This document shows positions 48,657-57,134 of a stretch of DNA of 64,000 nt, in pieces. This DNA comes from Maribacter polysaccharolyticus. Its GTDB lineage: Bacteria > Bacteroidota > Bacteroidia > Flavobacteriales > Flavobacteriaceae. The notes below the pieces were generated by a model. It saw only the letters and a program-made list of their open reading frames with translations. It was not told the DNA's origin and ran no database searches. The DNA is taken from positions 433,975 through 497,974 of the forward strand of contig NZ_JARBUY010000001.1 in assembly GCF_028882255.1 (NCBI RefSeq), written 5' to 3'. Position 1 is the first letter of the stretch. The number at the start of each line of letters is the position of its first letter. Both the position numbers and the translations under genes were made by a program.

Positions 48657-49703
48657 ATGAATACACTTAAATTTTTTGTTGTTTGCAATTTCCTTCTACT
48701 CTTGATCATAGGCTGTGGCAGTGGAAATACCAAGGCATCCTCTTTGTTCGAGATTAAGCTCGAAGGGAACAAAACGGATTTCAAACAACACGAATCCATC
48801 GGCGTGGCGATAAAAAACAAGAAAGACAAAGCCATCAACAAAGTAACCTATACGATTGACGATAACGAACTCCAAATAAATGGCAATAAACTGACTTTCG
48901 ATCTTACGACCCTGGGCAATAAAACCCTAAAGGCGACTATCGACTACGATGATACCAGTGCGGAGATCTCCAAGAAAATAAAAGTGTTGGCCCCAAACCC
49001 TCCTGCCTTGTACACCTATGAGATCATCAATGAATTCCCCCATGATATTGGAGCATACACACAGGGATTGGAATTCCATGATGGGGTACTTTATGAGAGT
49101 ACAGGGAAAAAGGGGAAATCCTCGTTGAGGAAGGTGGATTTTAAAACCGGGGAGGTTTTGAACAAAATAGCCTTGGAAAACTCCCAGTTTGGAGAAGGGA
49201 TTACGATCATGGACGGCAAGATCTATCAACTTACCTGGCAAAGTGGAATCGGTTTTGTCTATGACCTTGAAACTTTCCAAAAAATAGATGATTTTCAATA
49301 TGGGCAAAGTAAGGAAGGTTGGGGATTGTGCAACGATGGCAACAGAATCTTTAAAAGCGACGGTACGGAAAAAATTTGGATCCTGAATCCCGAAACCTTG
49401 GTGGAAGAAGGACATATTGAAACCGCAACGGATAAATCGGTTTTCAATATGGCCAATGAATTGGAATATTTGGACGGAAAAATCTATGCCAATGTGTATC
49501 AAAAACCCAGTATGATGATCATTGATGCCAAGAGCGGAGCAATTGAAGGGGTCATCAATTTTGGCGGTTTAAAGGAAAAAGTGACCAAACATCCCGAATT
49601 GGATGTGTTTAATGGCGTTGCTTATCACCCGGAACGAAGAACTTTTTTCGTAACCGGGAAAAACTGGGATAAAATGTTCGAGGTAAATATCATTAAGAAA
49701 TAA
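48657..49703 (+). CDS. Glutaminyl-peptide cyclotransferase lipoprotein (plant-type beta-propeller)
   Basis: 348 residues from the ATG at 48657, which places the lipoprotein signal (FLLLLIIGC, Cys20) correctly. Residues about 25-115 form an Ig-like beta domain; the catalytic propeller follows with the family beginning VINEFPHDIGAYTQGLEFHDG-type segment and YESTGKKGKSSLRKVD, LEYLDGKIYANVYQK and GVAYHPERRTFFVTGKNW. These enzymes convert N-terminal Gln to pyroglutamate in exported proteins. Its TAA overlaps the thioesterase ATG by one base (TAATG). Confidence 0.88.
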   Translation: MNTLKFFVVCNFLLLLIIGCGSGNTKASSLFEIKLEGNKTDFKQHESIGVAIKNKKDKAINKVTYTIDDNELQINGNKLTFDLTTLGNKTLKATIDYDDTSAEISKKIKVLAPNPPALYTYEIINEFPHDIGAYTQGLEFHDGVLYESTGKKGKSSLRKVDFKTGEVLNKIALENSQFGEGITIMDGKIYQLTWQSGIGFVYDLETFQKIDDFQYGQSKEGWGLCNDGNRIFKSDGTEKIWILNPETLVEEGHIETATDKSVFNMANELEYLDGKIYANVYQKPSMMIIDAKSGAIEGVINFGGLKEKVTKHPELDVFNGVAYHPERRTFFVTGKNWDKMFEVNIIKK

Positions 49704-50098
49704 TGGAAGCTTACGAAAAGCGCATATGTGTATCCAAAGCTGACCTTGATGAGTTGGACCACGTGAACAATGTTCGCTATGTACAATGGATTCAAGACAT
49801 CTCAAAAGAGCATTGGGAAACCACGGCCCCTAAAGAAATGCAGGCCGGTATTCTTTGGGTGGTCAAAAAACACACCATAGATTATTTCAGTTCCGCGGTT
49901 TTAGGCGATAATATCCTTGCAAGGACCTATATCGCCAGTACAAAGGGAGCCCTCTCGATACGATGTGTGGAAATGTACAATTCCAAAACAAATGTGCTTT
50001 TGGTTCGCGCCCAAACCGAGTGGTGCCTATTGAATGCCCTTAACTTAAAACCGATCCGAATTTCCACGGCCATAAAAAATGCTTTCTTGAGTACATAA
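49703..50098 (+). CDS. Acyl-CoA thioesterase, 4HBT-type hotdog fold
   Basis: 131 residues. The N-terminal KADLDELDHVNNVRYVQWIQDIS holds the catalytic Asp and the helix of 4-hydroxybenzoyl-CoA type thioesterases, and DYFSSAVLGDNILARTYI with TEWCLLNALNLKPIRI supply the hotdog strands. The acyl substrate is unknown. It is translationally coupled to the glutaminyl cyclase gene. The decayed lipoprotein gene begins directly downstream. Confidence 0.87.
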   Translation: MEAYEKRICVSKADLDELDHVNNVRYVQWIQDISKEHWETTAPKEMQAGILWVVKKHTIDYFSSAVLGDNILARTYIASTKGALSIRCVEMYNSKTNVLLVRAQTEWCLLNALNLKPIRISTAIKNAFLST

Positions 50099-50110
50099 TC
50101 CGTACCCTTA

Positions 50111-51640
50111 ATACATGTCGCATTTTTCATCCTTATTTCCGCACTGCTATTTTTGTTGGGATGGAGTTCTTGCCGGAAGGATTTTGAATATGCCTCCAAC
50201 CCCGGAAATTTGACGTTTTCAAAGACCACCGTATTTCTTGATAACGTTTTTTCCACTATATCACATAGCCCCTACACCTTAAATGTGTACACCCCAACCG
50301 AGAAGATATTGAAATACCCTTTATATAATTAAATGAATGGGATGATAGTGGCTATTGATTGAATGTCGATGGTGTCGCCGGGAAAGAATCCACGAATCTA
50401 CCCCTACTTGGTCATGATAGCCTTTGCATTATTATTGAAACCACTTACGACCTAACCAACAATACGGATGATACATTCCTTAATATATACCGATGCAATC
50501 ACTTTTGGTAGGGATACCGCAATCCAAGAAGTGCGATTGGTAACCTTGGTCAAAGATGCCCTCTTCCTTTATCCAAGGACTGCAGCAGACGGCTCCGACC
50601 AAACCCTCAGTTTGGAAATGGGTTTTGGAGATGAAGCTATATATATATAAGGAAGGATATTATTTACAGCAGGACGAATTAATGAAAAAACCCTATGTGG
50701 TTTATGGTTATGCGATAGTAGCTGAAAACCAAACCCTGACCATTGAAGCTGGCTGCCGTGTTTCTTTCCATGAAGATTCCGGTTTGCATGTAGCCGAAGG
50801 GGCTTCTCTGTACCTTAGTGGCAGATTAAGCCAAGACCAAGATCCGTTCGAAAATACGGTGATTTTCGAGGGAGACCGACTAGAACCCAGGTATGGGAAC
50901 AGCAGGTCAATGGAACGGTATTTGGATCACTAAAGGCAGCAACGCCAATCTTATGGAGCAGCTCCCTTAAAGAATGCCATCTTGGGAATAATGGTGGAAG
51001 GCCACAAGACACCGCAACCCCCTACCCTAACGATCAGGAATTCGCAAATACACAATTGCACAGGTACCTTTGGGCCAAAAATACCTATGTCATCCACGAA
51101 AATACCATTTTAGACAGTTCCGGTCTGAATTCCTTATTCTGTAATCAAAGAGGGATTTACGACTTCACCCATAATACCATGACCAATTCTTGTTCCCATA
51201 GCATAAGGTTGGGAACCACTATCTGTTTGAGCAATTACAGTGGAACGGATTCGGGATACACGATAACGGCCCAATTCAAGAATTGTATCATTGATGGTAT
51301 TGCCTGCGTGAAATCTCTTTACAGACTGTTGGGATGCACACCTTGTTTTTTTCTTTCGACCATTCCCTTATAAAATTTGAGGATAATACAGGTCAATTTG
51401 CAAATGACCCTTTGTGCGAATTTGGCGACACTACGCCATACAATCAGGTATTTACACATCAATATACTGATTTTAAACTTGTTAAGAAAGGTGTGTGTTT
51501 GATCAAGGAAGAATCGGAAGCCATAAATAAGGTCGATTTAAACCATGCCCTCAACATCCCCTTTGATATTCTAGGTACCGATAGAACGGAAAATCCGGAC
51601 ATTGGAGCCCACGAATTCACCCCAAGAATGCAATATGTCG
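50111..51640 (+). pseudogene. Decayed lipoprotein of a Bacteroidota beta-helix-like family, multiple frameshifts
   Basis: A continuous protein can be read only by changing frame many times. From 50117: SSCRKDFEYASNPGNLTFSK. After an in-frame TGA at 50356-50358: LNVDGVAGKESTNLPLL. From about 50480: YTDAITFGRDT and LVTLVKDALFLYP. From about 50650: PYVVYGYAIV, LTIEAGCRVSFHEDSGLHVA and VIFEGDRLEP. From about 50905: GQWNGIWITKGSN. From about 50965: KNAILGIMVEG and PTLTIRNSQIHN. From about 51065: LWAKNTYVIHENT and NCIIDG. From 51334: FDILGTDRTENPDIGAHEF. This order matches a known family of long Bacteroidota lipoproteins with a beta-helix-like middle and a lipobox (WSSC). About eight frameshifts and one stop are needed. 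Confidence 0.88.
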
Positions 51641-51782
51641 TTAAAACTCAGGTAAAAGGAAGTATTTTCCTTCAATTTCAATTATTTCTTTATCGTATAA
51701 AGACAAACCTCATTTTTTATAAGGTTTTCCTTGGCCCTAACTTCGACTACAATCCTAACTTTGCCCTTAAACAGCTAAATAC

Positions 51783-52532
51783 ATGGAATTTAACTACTCC
51801 ATAATCGATTCTGACGCCACTTCAAATTTGCAATTGCAGCATTTTTTGGAGGAATATGGTGATTTTTCGTGTGTTTCTTTAGCTAAAAACAGTACCGACG
51901 GTTTAAATTCAATTTTGAAATATTCCCCCGATGTCGTTTTCGTAAACTTGAATGAAAATTCCCGTGAATATTTCCATATGGTCATGGAGCTCCACCAATA
52001 CATCAAAAAATTACCGGTATTCATCGGGATTTCCAAAACCAAGGAACACGCTTATGATGCCATCAAAAACGGTTTTTTCGATTATTGGTTAAAACCGTAC
52101 AACGAATTTGATATTAGAAAATCCTTGTTACGCCTTAAAAAGCAACTGCCGGAACCGGTTGCAGCCCCTGCCCTTTCCCAAGCCCCGACTATTTGCTTAA
52201 AGTCGTACCGGGATTTCCAATACTTAAATACCGATGACATACTTTACCTACAGGCAGATAACAATACCACGGAATTCGTAATGAAAGACGGCAGTGTTGT
52301 CAACGCCTTTAAGACGCTAAAGACGTTCGAGAACCAATTACCATCGAATTTTATCCGCATCCATCAAAGCTATATCATCAATACGGTTTTCATTTCGGGC
52401 ATCAGCTATGGAAAATCGTTATGCACCCTAAAACTTCGCAACCTACAATTGCCATTTTCAAAATCCTATAAATCGAATATTGATGAGGTAAAAGAGCGTT
52501 TATCAAAAACGGTTATTCCTACATCTAATTAA
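51783..52532 (+). CDS. LytTR-type response regulator with a degenerate receiver
   Basis: 249 residues. The N-terminal receiver-like domain (about 5-115) keeps the acidic pair (D9, D11) and the Lys of WLKPYN, but the phosphoacceptor position is N55 (VVFVNLN instead of VFLDIxMP), so normal phosphorylation is not expected. Residues about 145-245 form a LytTR DNA-binding domain (ICLKSYRDFQYLNTDDILYLQADNN; FIRIHQSYIIN). The start overlaps the remnant frame of the upstream pseudogene. No sensor kinase of the LytS type lies beside it. The repeat-protein gene follows. Confidence 0.88.
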   Translation: MEFNYSIIDSDATSNLQLQHFLEEYGDFSCVSLAKNSTDGLNSILKYSPDVVFVNLNENSREYFHMVMELHQYIKKLPVFIGISKTKEHAYDAIKNGFFDYWLKPYNEFDIRKSLLRLKKQLPEPVAAPALSQAPTICLKSYRDFQYLNTDDILYLQADNNTTEFVMKDGSVVNAFKTLKTFENQLPSNFIRIHQSYIINTVFISGISYGKSLCTLKLRNLQLPFSKSYKSNIDEVKERLSKTVIPTSN

Positions 52533-52547
52533 GTTTATTCTTTCAAA

Positions 52548-52565
52548 ACTAGTACGAATACTAGT
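52548..52565. repeat. Perfect palindromic hairpin downstream of the LytTR gene
   Basis: ACTAGTA (52548-52554), loop CGAA, TACTAGT (52559-52565). A perfect 7-bp stem flanked by A-tracts, 16 bp after the LytTR stop. It may be a weak terminator or an operator. Confidence 0.6.
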
Positions 52566-52599
52566 AAAAACAGGTTGAATACTCACAAATTTCAAATGA

Positions 52600-52619
52600 C
52601 CCCATTTTCCTCAATGGGG
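52600..52619. repeat. Second hairpin upstream of the repeat-protein gene
   Basis: CCCCATT (52600-52606), loop TTCCTC, AATGGGG (52613-52619), followed by TTATTAGTTTTA, which contains a TAGTTTTA resembling the -7 consensus. The position suits a terminator for the LytTR gene or a regulatory site for the next gene. Confidence 0.55.
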
Positions 52620-52673
52620 CTTATTAGTTTTACAACATAATAAAACAAACCCCTAACACAAAATTTTATGATT

Positions 52674-52976
52674 ATGAAAAGAGCACTTAGTATTTTGGCA
52701 GTATTGGCATTAATGATCGGATCGACAGCCATGAGTACCGAAAATGAAATTCAAGAACAAAACAACATAACCTGTGATGACTGTGCCCACGATAAGGACA
52801 GAAGGGAAGCCGAAGTGGCCCAATGCGATGACTGTGCCCATGATAAGGACAGAAGGGAAGCCGAAGTGGCCCAATGTGATGACTGTGCCCATGATAAGGA
52901 CAGAAGGGAAGCCGAAGTGGCCCAATGCGATGACTGCGCCCATGATAAGGACAGAAGGGAAGCTGAAGTGGCCTAA
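52674..52976 (+). CDS. Small secreted protein of four identical 17-residue repeats
   Basis: 100 residues from the ATG at 52674 (an ATG two codons earlier is also possible). A signal peptide (MKRALSILAVLALMIGSTAMS) precedes a short linker and four head-to-tail copies of CDDCAHDKDRREAEVAQ; the last copy ends EVA because its Gln codon CAA is TAA. Each unit has CxxC, one His, four Asp and a dibasic RR. The four 51-bp units differ only at synonymous positions. I do not recognise the protein. Metal binding by CxxC/His/Asp, or release of peptides at RR, are the two ideas that fit. A strong terminator follows. Confidence 0.75.
   Translation: MKRALSILAVLALMIGSTAMSTENEIQEQNNITCDDCAHDKDRREAEVAQCDDCAHDKDRREAEVAQCDDCAHDKDRREAEVAQCDDCAHDKDRREAEVA
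52773..52976 (+). repeat. 51-bp coding tandem repeat, four units
   Basis: Units begin at 52773, 52824, 52875 and 52926. Changes between units fall at the third bases of the two Cys codons, the His codon and one Ala codon, and the final CAA is TAA in unit four. Confidence 0.95.
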
Positions 52977-53036
52977 CCAATGTTCACTCATTGATTCCTA
53001 AGATTAAAGGGATAAGAAAGAGGATCCCTCAAAAAC

Positions 53037-53073
53037 AAAAAGGTCTTAATCTTTGTAGGATTAAGACCTTTTT
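53037..53073. terminator. Rho-independent terminator after the repeat-protein gene
   Basis: AAAAAGGTCTTAATC, loop TTTGTAG, GATTAAGACCTTTTT: a perfect 15-bp stem ending in a T-run. It separates the repeat gene from the kinase gene, whose ATG is 19 bp further. Confidence 0.88.
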
Positions 53074-53091
53074 GTTTACATTAGTACCACC

Positions 53092-55197
53092 ATGCTTAGA
53101 ACAAACCGACCTACAATTTTCCACCTCACCAAAGGGTTATTACTGCCTCTATGGTGTATTCTTTTTTCTTCTTGTAGTCAACCCGATAACCCACCGGCCA
53201 CTCCGGAAAACGTTGCCAACGACAGTATTTTAAGTTGGATATCCCAAAGTCGAAATCCGGTGACTTCCATAACAGAGAAAAAACAATTGCTCCAAAAGGC
53301 ATTTTTGGCCGCCGATAAGAGTCCTGTGGATAGTACCCGACTCAGGTATTATTCCAGACTTTCCTTGGCTTTTTTAGAGCTCAATGATTCAACTGAATTC
53401 CGAACCGTCAATAAAAAAACATTGTCCCTGGCCAAAAAAACCAATGATACCATAAACGAAGCTTATGCCCATTGGGACCTTGCTGATTTTTTTGAAACCA
53501 ATATAGCAATGGACAGTGCGTTTTACCATTACCATCAGGCCCAAAAGAAGTTTGAAGCTGTTGGGGACACCTATTATTCGGGGCGCTTGTTCTACAATAT
53601 GGCGCTAATCCAAACCGATGTCAAGGATTATACCGGCGCGGAGATCAATGCCTTTAATTCCATCGAACGCCTAAAGCCTTTGGACGAATACCTAAGACTG
53701 CATCGTTGCTATAATTTATTGGGCTCCATTTCCAACGAATTGAAGGAATATGAACGGTCTTTGGAATACTTTAATCTGGCCAATGAGTATCTCTCCAAAG
53801 TAAAAGATCAAGAGGTACGGAATAATTTTTTACCTAAACTTCAAAACAATATTGGCAATACCTATAAAAATCAAGGTAATTATGAAGACGCCAAAAGATA
53901 TTACCAAAAAGCGGTATTCAACAATGATAGTTTAAGATTTAAAGCACCTTCCTCATACGCCTTATTCCTTAATAATTTTGCATTAAGTCGATTAAAATTG
54001 GGGGATACCTTAGGTGTTTTAAAGGATTTGGAAACAGCTAGGGAAATAAGAAAAAACCAAAAGGATATTGAAGGCCTATCACTCAGTGAATATACCTTTG
54101 CCGAATACTATCTAACCCAAAATGACACCGTAAATGCTCTGGAACGTGCAAAAATGGCCAAGCAATATGCCGAGGAGGGCTCAAACAACAAACGGTTATT
54201 GGCCTCATTGGGATTATTGGCCCGGATCGACCCCAAAAACTCCCTAAACCATACGCAACACTATATTGCCTTGACCGACAGCCTGCTTCAGATAGAACGG
54301 AAGGAACGCGATAAATTTACCCGTATACGTTTTGAAACCGACGAGTTTATTGCCGAAAACGAATCCCTTGCCCGAAAAAAACAAATTTGGACAGGATTAT
54401 CCATAGGTATTTTCCTACTTGGGGTGTCCGTCTACGTTATCTTCTACCAACGGTCCAAAAACCAAGCTTTGCGATTTCAACAACAACAACAAACCAGTAA
54501 CCAAGAGATTTTTGATTTGATGTTGTCCCAAAAACAGAAAATTGCCGAAACCAAAAAAGCGGAGCAAAAACGCATTTCAGAAGAATTGCACGATGGGGTC
54601 CTTGGGAAAATGTTGGGGGCCAGAATGGTATTGACCGGATTGAATAAGATCAACTCGGAGGAAGCCATATCGGAAAGGGCAAAGGCCATATCCGCCTTAA
54701 AGGATGTGGAAGGGGAAGTACGAGCCATATCACACGAATTAAGCCATGCAGCCTACCATAACATCAACAATTTCATAAATTCGATCAAAGATCTTTTAAA
54801 AAACATATGCTCCGCGAACGACCTCAATTATACCTTTGATTATGAAGAATCTCAGGATTGGGACAATATGAAAGGGGAAATAAAAATCAACTTATACCGT
54901 ATGGTACAGGAGATTATGCAAAATGCCGTAAAACACGCAAATTGTAAGAATATTTTGGTTAGTTTTGTACGTAGAAATGAAATGTTATTGGTTGCCATAA
55001 CAGATGACGGAAAGGGATTTGCCTCTAAACCGGGCAAAAAGGGTATCGGTATGAGAAATATCGGCTCAAGGATAGAAAAATTAGGTGGCACTTGGAACAT
55101 AGACAGTACTTTGAATAAAGGAACAACGATTACTTTAAATATCCCCCTTGAAACTCAAGAAGCCGTTCATGAAATGAATCATGAAAATTTGAATTAA
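53092..55197 (+). CDS. TPR sensor histidine kinase (HisKA_3 type), lipoprotein-like N-terminus
   Basis: 701 residues. An N-terminal signal ends in LFSSC (Cys28). TPR repeats fill about 75-400 (AHWDLADFFETNIAMDSAFYHYHQAQ; NNIGNTYKNQGNYEDAKRYYQKA). A membrane helix follows at about 430-450, then a coiled coil and the HisKA_3 dimerisation domain with phospho-His H500 (ISEELHDGVLGKM). The HATPase_c domain shows QNAVKHANC (N box), DDGKGF (G1) and GIGMRNIGSR (G2). The TPR part is periplasmic and probably senses a protein or peptide. The response regulator gene follows after 35 bp. Confidence 0.92.
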   Translation: MLRTNRPTIFHLTKGLLLPLWCILFSSCSQPDNPPATPENVANDSILSWISQSRNPVTSITEKKQLLQKAFLAADKSPVDSTRLRYYSRLSLAFLELNDSTEFRTVNKKTLSLAKKTNDTINEAYAHWDLADFFETNIAMDSAFYHYHQAQKKFEAVGDTYYSGRLFYNMALIQTDVKDYTGAEINAFNSIERLKPLDEYLRLHRCYNLLGSISNELKEYERSLEYFNLANEYLSKVKDQEVRNNFLPKLQNNIGNTYKNQGNYEDAKRYYQKAVFNNDSLRFKAPSSYALFLNNFALSRLKLGDTLGVLKDLETAREIRKNQKDIEGLSLSEYTFAEYYLTQNDTVNALERAKMAKQYAEEGSNNKRLLASLGLLARIDPKNSLNHTQHYIALTDSLLQIERKERDKFTRIRFETDEFIAENESLARKKQIWTGLSIGIFLLGVSVYVIFYQRSKNQALRFQQQQQTSNQEIFDLMLSQKQKIAETKKAEQKRISEELHDGVLGKMLGARMVLTGLNKINSEEAISERAKAISALKDVEGEVRAISHELSHAAYHNINNFINSIKDLLKNICSANDLNYTFDYEESQDWDNMKGEIKINLYRMVQEIMQNAVKHANCKNILVSFVRRNEMLLVAITDDGKGFASKPGKKGIGMRNIGSRIEKLGGTWNIDSTLNKGTTITLNIPLETQEAVHEMNHENLN

Positions 55198-55232
55198 TAT
55201 TATTTGATACTTTTTATAGAAGGAAAGGGATT

Positions 55233-55904
55233 ATGAAAACTATTCGACTTTTATCTGTTGATGACCATGCCATGACGGCAATGGGCTATAAATACATATT
55301 GGAAGGTTCAGAGTTTGATGACTTTCAAGTTAAGGTAGATACCGTAAATACTTTTGAAGGGGCGATTGAAAAAATCGATTTTTCCGCCCGATCACTCCCC
55401 TATGACATTCTCTTATTGGACATATCCCTTTTTCCATCCCATTCCGGGGATACCCGAAGCGGCGAGGACCTGGGCATCTATGCCCGAAAAAAAGTACCTA
55501 CTTCCAAGGTCGTCTTTATGTCATCGTTTAGCGATAGTTACCGAATCAACAGCATTTTTAAAAGCGTAGATCCGGATGGATATATGGTAAAATCGGAAAT
55601 AGACGAACAGTCGCTATGCGCCATGGTACGCACCGTTCTGGAGCGACCACCCTACTATACCGCCAGTGCCCTATCGGCGATACGAAAAAAAATGGCCAAT
55701 GATTATGACCTGGTAGACGATACCGACAAAAAGATCCTACATTATATCTCCATAGGAACCCGTACTAAAGATATCGGTCCGTTGATTTCCGTTGCACCGA
55801 CCACTGTGGAAGCCCGAAAAAGACAACTGAAACAACTTTTTGGTATAGAACAAGGCAATGATATTGAGTTAATTGAGGAAGCCAGAAACCGTGGATTCAT
55901 TTAA
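55233..55904 (+). CDS. NarL/LuxR-type response regulator
   Basis: 223 residues. The receiver domain (about 4-135) has the acidic pair D10/D11, phosphoacceptor D63 (LLLDISL) and the late Lys of GYMVKSE. An insertion after the phosphorylation site (FPSHSGDTRSGEDLG) lengthens the loop. The C-terminal HTH (about 155-215, DKKILHYISIGTRTKDIG, then VAPTTVEARKRQLKQLFG) is of the LuxR fold, though divergent from the classic pattern. It is the cognate partner of the upstream kinase by position. No second terminator separates the two genes. Confidence 0.88.
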   Translation: MKTIRLLSVDDHAMTAMGYKYILEGSEFDDFQVKVDTVNTFEGAIEKIDFSARSLPYDILLLDISLFPSHSGDTRSGEDLGIYARKKVPTSKVVFMSSFSDSYRINSIFKSVDPDGYMVKSEIDEQSLCAMVRTVLERPPYYTASALSAIRKKMANDYDLVDDTDKKILHYISIGTRTKDIGPLISVAPTTVEARKRQLKQLFGIEQGNDIELIEEARNRGFI

Positions 55905-55946
55905 TTTATTTTTTTAACATTTTTCCACAACACACAACTTACTGAC

Positions 55947-56012
55947 AATCAGTGTTTTTACTGATTATTCCTTTTAAACAAAGGAAAACCTCAGAAATTA
56001 TAAGGTTTTCCT
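55947..56012. terminator. Two hairpins after the kinase/regulator operon
   Basis: First hairpin AATCAGT/ACTGATT (55947-55966, loop GTTTTT). Second AGGAAAACCT/AGGTTTTCCT (55982-56012, 10 bp, 11-nt loop). No long T-run follows, so termination is likely but not sure. Confidence 0.5.
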
Positions 56013-56076
56013 AAGCCCAATTTTCAGGACATAAAATTAGATTTGAGGTTATTCGTATTAAATAGACCCCACTCTT

Positions 56077-56709
56077 ATGTCTTTAAAATCGGAAAATTTC
56101 GGAAATGACCCGCATTGGTCAACCCAAAAAGCTTCATTCAATGGGCTTTCAGGTCTTATCAACAATCTTGAAAAAAATTTTTTCTCTCAAATTTCAGTAC
56201 GCCACGATTCCCCGATAAACGGGAAGATCAACTTGATCATTGAAATGGATTGTAACTTAAATTTGATCGATATGATCACCCAATCCTACAACGGGGCCTG
56301 GGGAACATTCAACCAAATTGAATATTCCCTTGCGGAGGATTTGGATACACTGGATCAATGCAATGATGCCGTGTTCGATGTGGATGAGTTCATCATCAAC
56401 CTAAAGGATACCAGTATAGTCATCGATAAATTATACGACCAAAGTATCCCCGATCAATTGCCCAGTATATTTAGCAATCTGGAAAAACACTTCCTTGCAT
56501 TGACGAAAAGAAATATTGAGGTCCCCTATGAAATTTTCGTAGCTGTTTTCGAGGAAGAACTTTTTACCTTAGCCCCCGTTTCCACGAACACCACACACAA
56601 TTATTCCACGTATTGGGGCCTTTATTTTGAATCCGAAAAAGATGCCGTTATCTACGACCTGGAAAAATCAACTATACTTAGGGAGAATCTTTACATGATC
56701 AACAAATAA
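56077..56709 (+). CDS. Soluble protein of unknown function
   Basis: 210 residues, no signal peptide and no membrane helix. The sequence is acidic and has mixed helices and strands (NGLSGLINNLEKNFFSQISV; LPSIFSNLEKHFLALTKRN; THNYSTYWGLYFESEKDAVIYDLE). I recognise no family. The frame is uninterrupted, base composition is like its neighbours and codon use looks ordinary, so it is probably a real gene. It follows the two-component genes by about 170 bp, with two hairpins between. Confidence 0.6.
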   Translation: MSLKSENFGNDPHWSTQKASFNGLSGLINNLEKNFFSQISVRHDSPINGKINLIIEMDCNLNLIDMITQSYNGAWGTFNQIEYSLAEDLDTLDQCNDAVFDVDEFIINLKDTSIVIDKLYDQSIPDQLPSIFSNLEKHFLALTKRNIEVPYEIFVAVFEEELFTLAPVSTNTTHNYSTYWGLYFESEKDAVIYDLEKSTILRENLYMINK

Positions 56710-57134
56710 CCTTACCCGCTTACAGTACATTATCCAAAACTGCAAGATTGGTTTCTTTTTTTCTTTTTACCAAATTTAAATTCCCCAAGGTAGGGTCGAT
56801 CTACTCCCATCCTATGGAATAAGCCTATACATATATTCGGCTGAAAACCGACTATAAAGACAACCTGTCTTAAAGTATTTATTTAAGTTCTATGGACACC
56901 CTTCTTAAGAACCCTTCCCATATAATGACATAATCCGCTTCCCTTTGGAATTCGACCCCCAATAGTTGATAGTAATGATACTACCAGAACAAAGGCCCAT
57001 ACCTTTCTTGAACGAAATGGTATGGGCCTTACTATTTCCAATATCCGAAATTGGCAAGGAACTGTAAGATTCGAAAAATCCGACGCTTACCTTGGAGCAT
57101 TGTTCAACCTCCAATCCAATAAAAGATACGATCC
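56710..57134. other. 425-bp intergenic stretch with one strong inverted repeat
   Basis: No credible gene is seen; a 69-codon frame on the minus strand at 56905-57114 has no recognisable features. The stretch contains a perfect 12-bp inverted repeat, listed separately. Confidence 0.6.
56992..57030. repeat. 12-bp perfect inverted repeat with structured loop
   Basis: AAGGCCCATACC (56992-57003) and GGTATGGGCCTT (57019-57030). The 15-nt loop TTTCTTGAACGAAAT can extend the stem (TTTC/GAAA) with one bulge. No T-run follows on the plus strand. It sits downstream of glyA on the minus strand and may serve as its terminator or a structured RNA. Confidence 0.7.

Noticed and set aside
52687-53001. Long open frames on the other strand and in another plus frame across the 51-bp repeat
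   Set aside because: The repeat length is a multiple of three, so every frame without a stop in one unit stays open. The chosen frame alone has a signal peptide and only synonymous unit differences.
56905-57114. 69-codon minus-strand frame between glyA and the unknown gene
   Set aside because: It spans the 12-bp inverted repeat, has no signal or domain and no plausible promoter.
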